Assembly: GCA_963920525.1 (NCBI GenBank)
Contig: OY986435.1
Location: 266,105,299 to 266,169,298, forward strand
Direction of reading: 5' to 3'
Length of the DNA stretch: 64,000 nt
Origin: Dichetophora obliterata
Lineage: Eukaryota; Arthropoda; Insecta; Diptera; Sciomyzidae
The position numbers and the translations under genes were made by a program. Positions 37,232-47,982 of the stretch are shown one piece after another. Under the pieces are notes generated by a model, which did not search any database, was not told the DNA's origin, and saw only the letters and a list, made by a program, of their open reading frames with translations. Numbering within the stretch: the first letter of the stretch is position 1; every line of letters starts with the position of its first letter.

Positions 37232-40200
37232 CATGATGATGATGATGATGATGATGATGACTGCTACGGATCTAACGTGTGCCACGAATTTCGTTATTCG
37301 GGAATAAATACTATTTATTACTATTTATATATTTATATTACTAATTTATTTGCACTAAAACATTTATGTAGATATGGATGACTGACTACAAGGTATTCGA
37401 CCCATGTGACCAAGCAAAAGATCTGTTCGGAAACGCATCGTGATTTGCAAATTGCTTTTGTAGCACAAGCAAAATGTTTGAAAAAGGCCAATTTTGCAGC
37501 ACTGCAAACGTCAAACATTCTAAAATGTAATTTTTCTATTAAGCGTTACTCATCATTCGCATCGAAAAAAAATTACGCTTCAATTTGGATGCTTAAAAAT
37601 GTCGGTTGAGCGCATAATGCAAATCGTGATGCATTTTCGAACAGACCCAAATTGATGCTGTGATGCGAATTCTAAAAAGCCTAAAAAATCCTTTAGTATT
37701 CAATGGAATCTTGTTGATCTTATTTAAATTTACTGGAAATTTTAGGAAATATAATATAACGCAAGGTAGTGCAACTAGTATTCAATTCAAAGAAAATTTT
37801 TATCGCTTTCAAGACTTGTGTGTAAGTGATTGTATAGAAGTTGAATTGAAATTGTATAGAAGTCTAATCTCACTCTAAAAGCCCTATGAGAATGTTTTTA
37901 ATGAATAAATTCAAAAATAAATTTCATGAAAGTCTGTTGAACGGTTTTGGAAGCAATAAAAAACAGATACCTTCGCTTTATACGAATGTGTAAATATTTA
38001 AATATCTAGCTATAACTGAAGCAGACACAACAAAAGTGGCCTAATCAACTACTGTACTTGGCCCACTTTGCTTGTAACTATTTAAATTTCGTATGTTGTT
38101 TGTAGATGATGTTGGTGAAACCGATCTGTTTACACACATGATGCCTTTCTACTCGTATGATATTCCGCACACTTGTGGACCAGACCCAAAAATTTGCTGT
38201 CAGTTTGATTTCAAGCGCATTCCCAGTTTTGGACTATCATGTCCCTGGCGTGTTGCTCCTCAGCAAATCGATGACAACAATGTAGCAAGCAGGTGAGTGC
38301 TTTATTGAATACATAATAGTTTTAGGCACTGTGAGATGAGGTCTCAGGATACCATAATATATATAATACCCCTCACAGATATATATAGATGAATAATTAA
38401 AAAAAAATTATTTTAATTTATAATAATCAGAGTTGGGCGTAGTGCACTAAATGTTGAGTGCACTCAGCCTTTCACTAGCACTAAAATATATTGAAAGAAA
38501 TTCTATATTTCACTATTTTTTTACCAGCTTAGTGAAGCAACTCTTCACTATCACTAGGGATTTTAGTGCTAGTGTTATATTGTTGCACTATAACTAAATT
38601 AAGTGGTAGTTACTAAGTCTCCACTGCACTCAAATAGTGCAAAATTTGAACAGCCACTAAATGAAAGCTGCAATTAAAAGTTTTTCCACTCAACTTTCAA
38701 ATATGACTGGTTTTAAAACTATTTCAGTTAGACTCGAATTAAAAAAAATCTATAATTAAGAAAAACTATTTTTCGAGCTTCTGGTCATATATGTTTACGA
38801 AGAAAACAACAACAGCTCTGAATGAGCATCACTAAGCTAGGATCAGATAGACAGTTTATATAAAATTGGTGTTATTTAAAATAATAGTTTCATGAAAGTT
38901 AAATATAATTGTGTTTGCGTAGCTTATTTTACTTGTTTTACTTAATATTTTTATATTTTACTAAGAATAGCATAGAAACATACAAATTTCTGTGTAATAT
39001 TTAAATACTCAATACTACAAGTAAACTGTTCCTGTTTTCTTTCAATTGAGTGATAACTTTCTGTGCTGCACCACTATTAGTGCAAGTATCTTTTTGCACT
39101 ATTTATTTAGTGCAAAAAAAAAAATTTTCCACTAAGCTGTAAACATTTTTTTCCCACTATTCTTATATGAATTTGAGTGAGAAATTTTTCACTATCACTC
39201 ATGTATAGTGAGGCTTTTAGTTTTCAATTCAGCAGTCAAAAATAATAGAAGATAGAGAATAATTTTACACTCTCACTCTCAGTACATGTAAGCTGAAACT
39301 GCAAATTTAGTGCACTACGCTCAACTCTGAAAATAATGAGGAAAATCAATGTTTTTCATAATGTCAATTCAAATGTAAAATTATTGATATCCTTAAACTA
39401 GTTGCAAATGGTTGGAGCAAAACGCAATTATATGTTGTTGTATGACGTTAAAATGTTTGGGGTCTATATACATAGTTTATGTTTTGGGATCTTATTCTTG
39501 CAGCCGCATTTGGTTAAAAAATTAAAATAATGAACCATTCATTATCCACTTTAAACATCTTCACATACAGAGCAGAATTAATCGTTGATCAGTGGAAGAA
39601 AAAAGCTGAACTTTATCGTACAAACTCGGTGCTCATTCCACTCGGTGACGATTTTCGTTATAGCCAAAGCACTGAATGGGATGCACAGCGTCAGAATTAC
39701 GAAGCGCTTTTCGATCACATAAATGGTGAACGGAAGTATTTTGTGGAAGCCAAGTTTGCCACTTTGCAGGAATACTTCGATTCACTGCAGATAGAACGAG
39801 AACAAAAACAGCAAGAATTTCCCACACTTAGTGGAGATTTCTTCACCTATGCCGATCGTGCCGAAGACTATTGGAGTGGCTACTACACTTCGCGTCCCTA
39901 CCACAAGCGCATGGATCGTGTGCTGCTACATTATATACGCTCAGCAGAGCTATTGAATGCATGGAATGTGTGGGAACCTTCAGTTAATTTTGATGAAATG
40001 CTGCAAAATGCTAGACGTGAGTTGGCACTTTTTCAGCATCACGATGGCATAACAGGAACAGCAAAGACACATGTCGTAAAAGACTATGCCAGGCGCATGC
40101 TTGAAGCAGTTAAAGCATGCAAGTTTGTTATGCAGCAGGCGGTGTACCGTCTGCTAACAGCACCAACTGTGAGTTTATTACTTTTTGCTTTAGCAAGATA

Positions 40201-42018
40201 GAAATAAAAAAATGTTTTTCCTTAAAAAGATTTACAATGCGGACTATAAATTCACGTATTTCTACCTGGATGACTCACGCTGGCCTGGTCCCGATGACAG
40301 CCGCACCACCATAATATTAGGTGATGAAATGCCATCCAAGCATGTGGTATTTCACAATGCTTTGCCACAGTGGCGTGAAGAACTTGTTGAATTTTATGTT
40401 TCAAAGGCCTACATGAGTGTGACGGACTTTGATAAGAACCCCATCCAGGCGCAGGTGAGTCCCGTCTGGACGTGGCATCGTCACACACCCTCGAATACCA
40501 TCACGCCGCAGGCGTCTACCACCAAGTACCGTTTGTTGTTCAAAGTCAGAGTACCGCCGCTAGGTCTGATGACCTACATCATACAATCGGAACCAGCTGA
40601 TGTAAAGCCCACGTATGGTTGATACATGTGAATTAAAAAAAAAAAATACTGACACATTTTTCTTGCAGCTCCACGACTTTTGCCACGAATCTTATTCTTA
40701 ATACTATCCCAATTTCTGTCAATATTGGCGACTATCCAAATGAGGTGATCTTTGGTGTTCATCGTGAACTTTCGCTACACGTAGGTGCTGGCCCTACGGT
40801 GGCCTTCAGTGCCGATGGTATACTTAAATCTATACAACTTGACACTGAGTCGCCACATACACCGGTGCACCTCAAGTTTCTGAAGTATGGCACACGTGCT
40901 AGTGGCGATAAAAGTGGTGCATATTTGTTTTTGCCTGGTGGACCGGCAACACCATTCGTGAAAATGCAAGCTCCGGTGGTGCTGGTCGTAGAGGGACCGC
41001 TAGAGTCCAGCATAACCACAGGTTTGCCATTTGTTGTGCATCAGACGGTTTTGCGTGGTGCGGCACCTGAGATACGCAACCTTGTGGACATTGGCGAAAT
41101 GGAAAACACTGAGATCGTGATGCGGTTTTCCACTCACATCCAAAGCGAGGATACTTTTTTTACCGACCTAAATGGTCTTCAGGTTTGCAAATGCTAGGTG
41201 CTGCTGAGTGCTAAATAACTGATTCTTTTTACAGCTTATAAAACGCAAGCGATTATTAAAGCTACCGCTGCAGGCTAATTATTATCCCGTTCCTTCAGCT
41301 ATCTACATCGAAGATAGCAAGCATCGCCTTACGGTGGTCACAGCGCAGCCGCTTGGTGGCACATCGCTAGCCGAAGGTGAACTAGAAATAATGCAAGATC
41401 GTCGTTTAACCTACGACGATCAACGAGGTGTGGGCCAAGGAGTTCTTGATAACCAGCCGGTGCTTCACCTATTCCGTATTGTACTCGAGAAGGTTGATGC
41501 CTGTACTAAGTTGGTCGAAGAGCACCCCGCAGGTGCTCTTACGCAAAAAGCTTTCCGAGAATCTCAAACATTATTGATGCCCATCGACAAGTTTATCTTT
41601 ATTGAAAATGATTGGCTTGGTGTAAAGCAGGCCTTCGGTGCGAATCATTATGCTGCTGAAGATGATGTAATCGTTGTAGCTATGCGCAATTTAAATTTGC
41701 AAAAAAAGCAATCACAGAGCGCGCTTAATACAGGGATTATCTTGCATCGCACCCTTCTATTGAGTTGTGCAGCTGACAAGCAACGTTCCGGTGTGGTAAG
41801 TTAAAAAATTATATAATAAATACTCTTGGAAATTTTATAAAAAAAGAACAAAATTACAGATCAATTTGAAAAATCTACTGCAACTAGGAGATCGCGTTGA
41901 TGCGATACACAAGTCAACGCTTACATTCCTGCAGAATCTAGATAAAGTAAGCAGCGACGACGTCTTAGTGTTTTGTCCCATGGATACACAAGCCTTTATT
42001 GTACAGCATCACAGTTGA
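27468..42018 (+). CDS. alpha-Man-IIa: Golgi alpha-mannosidase II (ten exons)
   Basis: Exons: 27468-27575, 27662-27913, 28043-28362, 28421-28722, 38106-38292, 39571-40168, 40230-40612, 40669-41182, 41235-41795 and 41860-42018. All phases agree: 3384 nt with stop, 1127 residues. It is a type II Golgi membrane protein with a short basic tail, a membrane segment at about 8-31, a coiled-coil-like stem (exon 2) and a GH38 catalytic domain. It trims two mannoses from GlcNAcMan5GlcNAc2 during complex N-glycan synthesis. Visible active-site motifs are [10 protein letters not shown] (zinc His/Asp), [12 protein letters not shown] (nucleophile Asp), PLGDDFRY (acid/base region) and [14 protein letters not shown] (zinc His). 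C-terminal blocks [25 protein letters not shown] and [10 protein letters not shown] also fit Drosophila GMII (1108 aa). Exon 2 ends CAG|GCAAGT, a GC donor; all others are GT. The paralogue alpha-Man-IIb is the main alternative. Intron 4 is about 9.4 kb and full of transposons. Confidence 0.93.
29400..31905 (-). pseudogene. RTE-like LINE, endonuclease plus reverse transcriptase, decayed
   Basis: Minus strand. 31700-31320 starts an APE-type endonuclease ([24 protein letters not shown]). 31315-31118 carries its end ([20 protein letters not shown]). 30925-30452 begins the reverse transcriptase ([42 protein letters not shown]). A TAG stop near 30450 interrupts it. 30430-29945 continues ([31 protein letters not shown], catalytic YADDIDIIG). 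The tail to about 29400 ([21 protein letters not shown]) is readable in broken frame. The order and motifs fit the RTE clade or close relatives. Frameshifts in the endonuclease and the stop in the RT make this copy inactive. It sits inside the jockey/CR1-like LINE and so is younger. Confidence 0.85.
31928..32368. repeat. MITE with 9-bp duplication (MULE-like)
   Basis: A 441-bp insert with inverted ends CAAGAATGATAGAATAATAG (left) and CAAGAATGATAGATAAAAGG (right, other strand). A GCGCAG(A/G)TC block follows on both sides. It is flanked by a perfect 9-bp direct repeat TTAAAAAAC (31919-31927 and 32369-32377). Nine-base duplications are characteristic of Mutator-like elements. Removing it rejoins the LINE frame [13 protein letters not shown]. 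The minus-strand ORF at 32089-32325 has no recognisable motif. Confidence 0.8.
32821..35967 (-). mobile_element. 3.1-kb DNA transposon with 22-bp perfect TIRs
   Basis: The ends 32821-32842 and 35946-35967 are perfect 22-bp inverted copies, beginning ATATCGATACTCCCAACG. AATAC directly flanks both ends (32816-32820, 35968-35972), suggesting a 5-bp duplication. Because ATCGAT is palindromic, an alternative reading with TIRs starting ACTCCC and an ATCGAT target is also possible. Subterminal words AAGTTGGTA recur (32843, 35685, 35921 and a variant near 35597), as transposase-binding sites often do. The element encodes one spliced minus-strand gene. Total length is 3147 bp. I could not place it in a named superfamily. 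Confidence 0.85.
33426..35416 (-). CDS. transposon-encoded protein, three exons, 624 residues
   Basis: Minus-strand exons 35416-35371, 35315-35121 and 35059-33426, with donors GTAATT and GTAAGA and acceptors ...GAATAG and ...TATATAG. Every junction is phase 1 and the total is 1875 nt with stop. The first exon starts [16 protein letters not shown] Cys cluster (CGEQCRKKC) lies at about 171-179, a [12 protein letters not shown] block near 314 and [10 protein letters not shown] near 377. The tail is acidic. From memory, arthropod genomes hold many predicted proteins with these blocks in this order. In those, an Asp-containing DDE-like stretch separates the [16 protein letters not shown] block (near 450) from the [10 protein letters not shown] block. 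Here the two are almost adjacent, suggesting an in-frame loss of the catalytic core. If so, the product could bind DNA but not transpose by itself. The function is otherwise unknown. Confidence 0.7.
36611..36791. repeat. small MITE, 21-bp TIRs
   Basis: 181 bp bounded by 21-bp perfect inverted ends beginning AATGCGATTCGAAAACAAAA. A further ATAATGCGATGCGAAAA just outside the left end looks like a partial extra copy. There is no ORF. The target duplication is unclear. Confidence 0.7.
36792..38105 (+). other. remaining part of intron 4
   Basis: No protein-coding remnant is recognised outside the microsatellite. Near 37430-37660 several CGATGCGAA/GTGATGCATTTTCG words suggest another old repeat related to the 36611 element, but no defined ends were found. 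Confidence 0.4.
37173..37260. repeat. (ATG)n microsatellite
   Basis: About 29 tandem ATG/GAT triplets with a single interruption (TCATG) near 37231. It is intronic and non-coding relative to the host transcript. Confidence 0.97.
38428..39329. mobile_element. non-autonomous hAT-type element with CACTA motifs
   Basis: 902 bp in intron 5 of alpha-mannosidase II. The left end CAGAGTTGGGCGTAGTGCAC matches the right end CAGAGTTGAGCGTAGTGCAC (other strand), continuing into TAAAT. It is flanked by ATAATAAT and AAAATAAT, a 7/8 match consistent with an 8-bp duplication. The interior is packed with CACTA/TAGTG words in both orientations and has no transposase ORF. The many motif copies resemble the subterminal binding sites of Ac-type hAT elements. 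Confidence 0.85.
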
Positions 42019-43228
42019 CTGATTTAATTTATGACTGACGACGTTTCCACACCAAAACTGAAAGCATTTGCTTTTGCTTAGTTATAATATATTTGTAGAA
42101 ACAGCTTTTACATGTTCCTTTGCAGCTCAAATAGAATTTTCGAAAAAAGGTTTGTCTCTGTGCCGTTATAGAATATGTTGCTCTTTTTTTGTGAGCTTAA
42201 ACACTCTCTAGATATTTTTTATCCTTATGTAAACCCAACAACTTAGCTAAAAATATAAAAACAAAAATACAGACTGCTAAAGTTTCGGCTGAATCATGAC
42301 AATTCACCGATGATTCAGTGTGATAAAATACTTATTTTATAGAAAAATGATTTTATTAAAAGAAACTGCCTTTAATAAAACCAATCATAATGAATCTCCA
42401 GTAGATATAATCTGCAAAAGTGTTTATTGCTCCCAAGAAAAAATGTTCCGACTATAAATCTCCCTTGAATAAAAAAGATATAAATGGCAATACGAATAAA
42501 CTTTGAAATAGCTATACAGCTACATTTTACAATTTGAATTATATAAAATTCTAAGCTCTACAAAATTCAATAAAATTCTTCTATTATGAATGACTCGAAA
42601 CAAAATGATTGAAATTCTATGAAACAGCTGTTCACTTTAATTCATAAAGTGAACAGCTTTTAATTCAGTCAGCTTTAGTTTAATAAAACTCCAGCTCCCA
42701 AATGGCTAGATTTAAAAAAAAATTCTCCCATTAAGGAATCTTCTGAAACTTGTATCACCTAACTTTTTAAAGTGTCGTTTCTTCGTCGAAAGTTAATAGT
42801 AGAAAGTTTTATTTTAAATCGTTAAAACTAGAGAAATAATTTTTTTTTATTAGGCCGAATATCTGAATATTACTTTAAAATCCCTTTCCAAAATTCAGAC
42901 TAATGTTTTTTTATTTGTTTTTTAACTACAATAGGTATATCGTATAAGTCTATATAATATATATTATATCTTTTACTAAGTAAACTTAATTTAATTTAAA
43001 AATAACGTTATGCAACGCTAATAGTCTACAAATAGTTGAATATAATTTTAAATTATTGTTTTGTGATAGTTTTCTGAAAATAGAAGCGTTATATACAAAT
43101 ACAAGCAACTTTAAAACTTGACGAATCTCACTGTAATCATATTTTAAGTAAACTAAAATGTAAAACTATAAAGCAAACCTTAATTGAGTTTTTGAATAAA
43201 AACAATAAACAGTTTAATTCAATTGTAG
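42019..43228 (+). other. 3' flank of alpha-mannosidase II
   Basis: AT-rich and ORF-free. Candidate poly(A) signals AATAAA occur near 42374 and again near 43193. The 3' UTR probably ends at one of the earlier ones. No other gene was found. Confidence 0.4.
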
Positions 43229-43299
43229 TTGACTTTTTTGCATATACGATTTTGTAAACAATTTATTTCCATAAAAATTGCTTTATCGATTTTATTGAC

Positions 43300-43760
43300 A
43301 AATTTTGGAGCCGAAGTTCTACTTAAATGCTTTCACGAGTTTGTAAGCAGAATATTGTCGGATGGCTGCATTTCAAGCGATTGTAACCTCAATCTTGTGA
43401 AATATTTAAGCTCATTGTAAACTAGCCGATTGGTGCTTTCCTAGACATCTCCGGTGCATTCAACAATGTATCATCTGTAAAAATCCTGAATGGACTATAT
43501 AGATGCAAAATCAGCTATAAACCTATGGCTAGATAATCTACTAAATTGCAGAAGGGTTGGAGTTGAATGGGGCACTAAATCTATGGAAAACAAAGCTCGC
43601 AGTGAGACAGTCCAGGGAGGGGTCCTCTCGTCACTACTATGAAATCTTGTCAATGAACTACTAAACAACTTTGAAGGTAGAGCGCCGAAGATAACAGCCT
43701 ATGCAGTCTAATTATATTGGGAAAATGTCTATCAACAATAAGCTCCATAATGGAAAGTGT
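43300..43760 (+). pseudogene. LINE reverse-transcriptase fragment (decayed)
   Basis: On the plus strand, with frame changes and stops, phrases typical of a LINE reverse transcriptase occur in order. These are FLDISGAFNNVS (the DxxGAFN motif), WLDN LLNCRRVGVEWGTKS, ETVQGGVLSSLL (the QGGVLSPLLW block) and then KITAYA just before the expected catalytic DD. This fits an R1/LOA/jockey-type LINE. It is far too decayed to act and has no visible ends. Confidence 0.6.
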
Positions 43761-44162
43761 ACACTCAAAGATTTACTTAGATGGTAAAATTCAGTCGGTA
43801 TAAGTATTAACGGTATTATATAACGGTAGTTCGTCCTATTCTACTTTATATAATTATTGTGTGGTGGTCAGCTGTGGATAAATCAACGTACCTCAAACAC
43901 ATCATCTCAAGGGCACTAAGTAAGTACTAAGAACCGAAATTTTTTTTTTGTTTGAAAGGTTATTAAATTCTCTACAGCCCACGATATTGATTTTAATTTT
44001 TTGGTTGCTTAAAAATGCAAAAAAGTAAGGTCAAAACAAAATTTTAGAAAAATTGTTTGTGCTGGTTTTTTTTATTGAATGTTTTGAGAAAGAGGTCCCA
44101 TTTTTAAACTTTTTTAAGAGATTATTTCTTAAATCTTACTGCAGTCTTGCAGGTGGTGTGAT
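43761..44162. other. gene-free AT-rich stretch
   Basis: No gene and no ordered repeat was recognised. It lies between the LINE fragment and a lone minisatellite-like unit. Confidence 0.35.
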
Positions 44163-44242
44163 TTGGGCACTAGGATTTACCCTAAATAAGTGTTTTTTTT
44201 ATTTCATACTTTTTGTGATGTGCTGGCAGAATTAAGGGATCG
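44163..44242 (+). repeat. isolated diverged minisatellite unit
   Basis: It contains CACTAGGATTTACCCTAAAT, TTTATTTCATACTTTTTGTG and TGTGCTGGCAGAATTAAGGG. This matches the unit repeated at 46000-46435 about 1.8 kb away. It is probably an old outlier of that array, separated by insertion of the 44579-45852 element. Confidence 0.55.
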
Positions 44243-44578
44243 CCTATTTTTTATTTTTTTTTTAACTGAAATATTTCTTGAGATATATTTCATGAGATGA
44301 GCTGTCGCTTTTCAGTAAAATATTTAAGTCTGTGTATTTTTAAGAACTTTTCAAGCAAAAAATATTTAAAAAGTGAAAAAACACAAAAATGTCATGGCGA
44401 ATGCAAAAAATTATGAATTCAATAAACTTATACAAACTATTTAAAAACGAAATCTCATGAGATGAAATCCCACCTAAATATTATAGCATGAAATCTGAAT
44501 ATCATGAAATTCAATTTGTCAGTTCGCATGCAATCAAATATTGTAAGTGTAGACATTGTATTAGGGCCAATTAATCAA

Positions 44579-45852
44579 TCCGACCGAATATTTGGTTTCG
44601 GTTACGGCCAGTTTCTGCCCTTTTTGTCTTTTGGTAAAAATTTCGGAACATTTCAAGAATAGCGACGACTCTAATTTTCACTTTTCTTTTTGCAATGTAT
44701 ATGGATTTTGGCCTGCTAACTCCAAATCTGAAAAAATTGCAGGCAGCTCGCAATTGGTTTAGAAGTTATAGTTGCCTACAAAGTTGGAAAAGTTTTTCAA
44801 CAAAATTACACTTTATGGGTATCATAAGAAAGGCAATTTAAGTACCTATTCAACAAGGTACCTATTCAAATATGAAAATCCATGCATAACTTTTCAAGTT
44901 ATAAACATTTTTAGTGTAGTGCTTTCGTAAAAGGGAAACCAGTAGTTTTCCAGACGAATTGTAAATATAATAATAGGTATATCTTAAAAAGTTACAAATG
45001 GATTTTCATGTTTGATACCTCGTTGGAGAGGTACTAGCATTACCTTTCTTTTGATGCCCATAATGTGAAACACTAAAAAAAACAGCAAGATTTGTAGGCC
45101 ATTTTTGCAAATTTGGAGGCCTATAATTTCTAAGCCAATTGCCAGCGGCCTGAAATTTAGATTTGGATTTAGGAGGTTAAAATACGTTTAATCCAACAAA
45201 AAATATTAAAAAAGAAAGTAGTCGCTATTCTTAAATTATAATAAAATTTCTTGCATCAATTCAAATATATAAGTTTGGATAGTAAAAATATTTACAACGC
45301 ATTGTACAAAACAAGAATTAGGAATTCGTCTATAATTTGGTTTATCGTGTTGACCCAAAACATTTTGGTTTATTTAATGCGTTCGATACTATCATTTTCG
45401 ATTTTATCATCTCTAATGCAATTACCATTAAAGTTTTATAGTTATTGAAGCCAGAAATTGATAATTAAACTTCCGAACGAATTCTGTGTGTGTGTGGAAT
45501 AAAGGAAAACAAAACGAAATGCATATTACTATTTTTATAACACTAAACCTTTAAAAAACAGAAATGCTTTGTTTTGTAGATCTAAAAAAATGTACATTGT
45601 AGGTGCATACTATTTTGAGTGTGTACGGAAGTGTGTAATAAAAAATAAAATAAAAAATGATCTCATTTATTATTATAGTAAACTTCAATTAATTATACTT
45701 GTTTTGTACTAGTAGTACTTTTGTTTTCTTTTAATAAAAAAAATCACTTGTAGAAACTTAAATTTTCATATTGATAACCAGTTTCGGTTTCGGCCGAATA
45801 TTATAAAATGGCCGAATATTCGGTTTCGGCCAAAATTCCGGTTTCGGTCGGA
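44579..45852. repeat. degenerate element with TCCGACCGAA ends
   Basis: The left end is TCCGACCGAATATTTGGTTT and the right end on the other strand is TCCGACCGAAACCGGAATTT. Both are followed by CGGTTTCGGCC-type words. About 1.27 kb, AT-rich, no transposase ORF. Similar ends occur on non-autonomous hAT elements of insects, but no 8-bp duplication is clear here. Confidence 0.5.
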
Positions 45853-45959
45853 CACTAGTGATATATAGTGCGAGTGAAAAATTTAAGCTTAATGCAAATG
45901 AAGTAAGCATAGCTTACTAATAATACCCTAATAAATCAAATCATGAATAAATGCAGGAT

Positions 45960-46432
45960 TCTAAAATCTGATGTTAGAATTTTAAAAATGTTTTTGTACC
46001 ACTAGGGTGGGCCCTATTTACTTGTTTTTTTATATTTTTTGAAGTTATTAGAATTAAATTTTTTTTTAAATATGTTTTTTTTTTTGTTTTATACTCTCTG
46101 TATACGTGCTAGCAGTATACGGAATCGCAGATTTCGAACCTAATGTTAAAATTTAAAAAGTATTTTAAACACTAGGGTGGACCATGAAAATGTGTTTTGT
46201 TTTATACTCTTTGTGTATGTGCTGGCAGTATTATGGGGTAGACCTTAAAATATTTTTTGTTTTATTGCACTCTTTGTAATTGCGCTGGTCGCTGATTTTT
46301 ACACTAGGGTGGACCCTAAAAATGTGTTTTTTTTGCTTTATACTTTTTGTGTATATGCTGGCATTATTAAGGGGTCGCTAATTTCGAGTTTTATGTTAGA
46401 ATTTAATAAATGTTTTCACACTAGGGTGGATA
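45960..46432 (+). repeat. degenerate minisatellite, ACTAGGGTGG units
   Basis: At least four units start with ACTAGGGTGGnCC (near 46002, 46174, 46303 and 46420). They carry AAAATGTGTTTTGTTTTATA, CTTTGTGTATnTGCTGGCAG, TTAAGGGGTCGCTGATTTCG and TTAGAATTTAAAAAATGTTT. Unit length is about 120-170 bp owing to deletions. The array ends exactly where the SINE head begins. Confidence 0.75.
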
Positions 46433-46740
46433 CCAGGGTTCGATTCCCGGCGGTGGCATCACAAAGATTTCTGATGAAGCCTGTAGCGGGGCCGAAATTG
46501 CAATAAAATCAGCTAGTGATGATTTCCTTTTCATATTGAAAATGTTATTGTTTCTTTGGAAAAAATTCGTTAGAGCAATCAAGTGTGCAATTAAAGCTCA
46601 ATAAACGATTTTAAACTATCAAACAGCTAGAATTTGTATTTAAAATCAAGAATGATTTGAAATATCAAATATTTAGAATTTGTATTTAAATCATAGAAAA
46701 TCAACATAATAAATAACAAGGTCATATGGAAAACTTTCAA
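46433..46740 (+). repeat. tRNA-derived SINE, copy with clear B box
   Basis: GGGTTCGATTCCCGG (46436-46450) is a good tRNA-type B box. Then comes the body GCATCACAAAGATTTCTGAT, GAAGCCTGTAGCGGGGCCGA, TTTCCTTTTCATATTGAAAA and AAGCTCAATAAACGATTTTA. The downstream AT-rich tail (ATTTGTATTTAAAATCAAG) is shared with the 14.3-14.7 kb copy. The A-box half of the head is missing. Confidence 0.75.
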
Positions 46741-46779
46741 TTGTAAAATAAAAAATAATAAAAAAACTAAAATTTACAG

Positions 46780-47520
46780 ATTTTTGTTTTTTTTTTTAGA
46801 CTGAACCAACGCTCAGGGGTTGCCCCCTATAAATGTGTAAGCATTGTGTTAAATTTGTATAGCTCAAAACTGCCGAGAAACACGATCGCAGGGAAACTAT
46901 TCCACAACTTTACCGTGCGACTACAAACGAATTATCCCGGTAATGCAAGCTTCTTTTGGACATCGAGGCAAAGGTAAAGGGTTGGCTTGGACAGCTGCCT
47001 TAGTATACCTGAAAAACACTCGAGCCTCTGGCGTCAGGCCATGTATCTCCCTTGGAAATTTCCCATGGTAGTCCCTATACAGAAGGCTAAGGCAACCAAC
47101 ATTACGTCGATGCCCAAGAGAGTTGATAGAGAATTAAATACTTTCATCCCTCCCAAAAGCTCCAAATAAGATCTTGAAGCCTATGCCCAAATGTGCGAAT
47201 TATACTTTATTTTCTGCCTGATATATGAGGTGTAGATCATGCGAAGTGAAATATATTTTGTACCGTTTTAAAAAACATAGGCCATTCCAACGAAAATCAG
47301 ATTGGATCGATATGCCCATAACGTCAAGAGCGGCTGATTCCACAAGATCCACACTATTTATAATGAGGAGAGCTAAGGGGCTATCCATCCGCTTGTGGGC
47401 TAACAGACAGCACTGGGTCTTGCTTGCATTGAACCATACTCTATTAGCAAGACCCTACTCGGAGATTTTTTGCAGATCATTAACCTCTTCAATCCCGCAC
47501 CAAGAAATAGAGTGAAAAAA
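46780..47520 (-). pseudogene. jockey-superfamily LINE, C-terminal RT remnant
   Basis: Minus strand: 47500-47200 reads FNASKTQCCLLAHKRM, LDVMGISIQSDFRWNG and KIYFTSHDLHLIYQ. These are the post-catalytic blocks of R1/LOA/jockey-type reverse transcriptases. 47170-46790 reads (with stops) SLGHRRNVGCLSLLYRDYHG and ARVFFRYTKAAVQANPLPLP, the usual C-terminal end. The RT core is not present. A stop-riddled 5'-truncated copy. Confidence 0.75.
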
Positions 47521-47528
47521 TATTGTTC

Positions 47529-47982
47529 AAGGGACATTTTACCTAATTTTGTCGAAATTTTAGGAGTTTTTTTTAAAAGTCATCAATAAAATGTACAGCT
47601 ACTTTTGTCCTAAAATGTTAGGCCTTTTTTTGAATTTTAACTTTGCGTAGCGACCATTTTGTTTCTAATTAACTACTTTGTAAAAAACTCTTAGTCAGCC
47701 CCTCACATTAGATTTAAACTCTAACCAAATTTTTTCTTTTTTTGTTTCAGATAAGTCTAATTTGAGATATGCTGCATACCGTTGTTTCTATTTTTTTTAC
47801 TTCTTCATTAACGCACGTGTGACGCGGAAGCGACGTTACGAAAAAACAGTTTTTTTGTTATATTAATACTTATGTAAAACAATAAAAAAAAAGATTTACT
47901 CCAATATCTCTGACCGTTTTTTTTCACAATCCTTGCTTAAAAAACTCCTAAAATTTCGACAAAATTAGACAAAATGCCCCTT
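47529..47982. repeat. foldback-type element, about 42-bp arms
   Basis: Left arm AAGGGACATTTTACCTAATT; right arm on the other strand AAGGGGCATTTTGTCTAATT. Both continue TTGTCGAAATTTTAGGAGTT. The interior is AT-rich without an ORF. Confidence 0.75.

Larger units (their letters stand above)
28723..38105 (+). other. intron 4 of alpha-mannosidase II, transposon-filled
   Basis: 9383 bp from the donor GTGAGT (28723) to the acceptor TTTGTAG (38104-38105). Joining the flanking exons (TGG G|AT GAT) keeps the frame and rebuilds the conserved WRQIWD...LFTHMMPF block. It contains two minus-strand LINEs, a MITE with a 9-bp duplication, a 3.1-kb DNA transposon with a spliced gene, a small MITE and a GAT microsatellite. 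All coding transposons lie opposite to the host transcript, as is common for tolerated intronic insertions. Confidence 0.85.

Noticed and set aside
41334..41804. Internal ATG/GTG-started ORFs within the mannosidase exons as separate genes
   Set aside because: They are exons or exon parts of alpha-mannosidase II joined in phase by clear splice sites.
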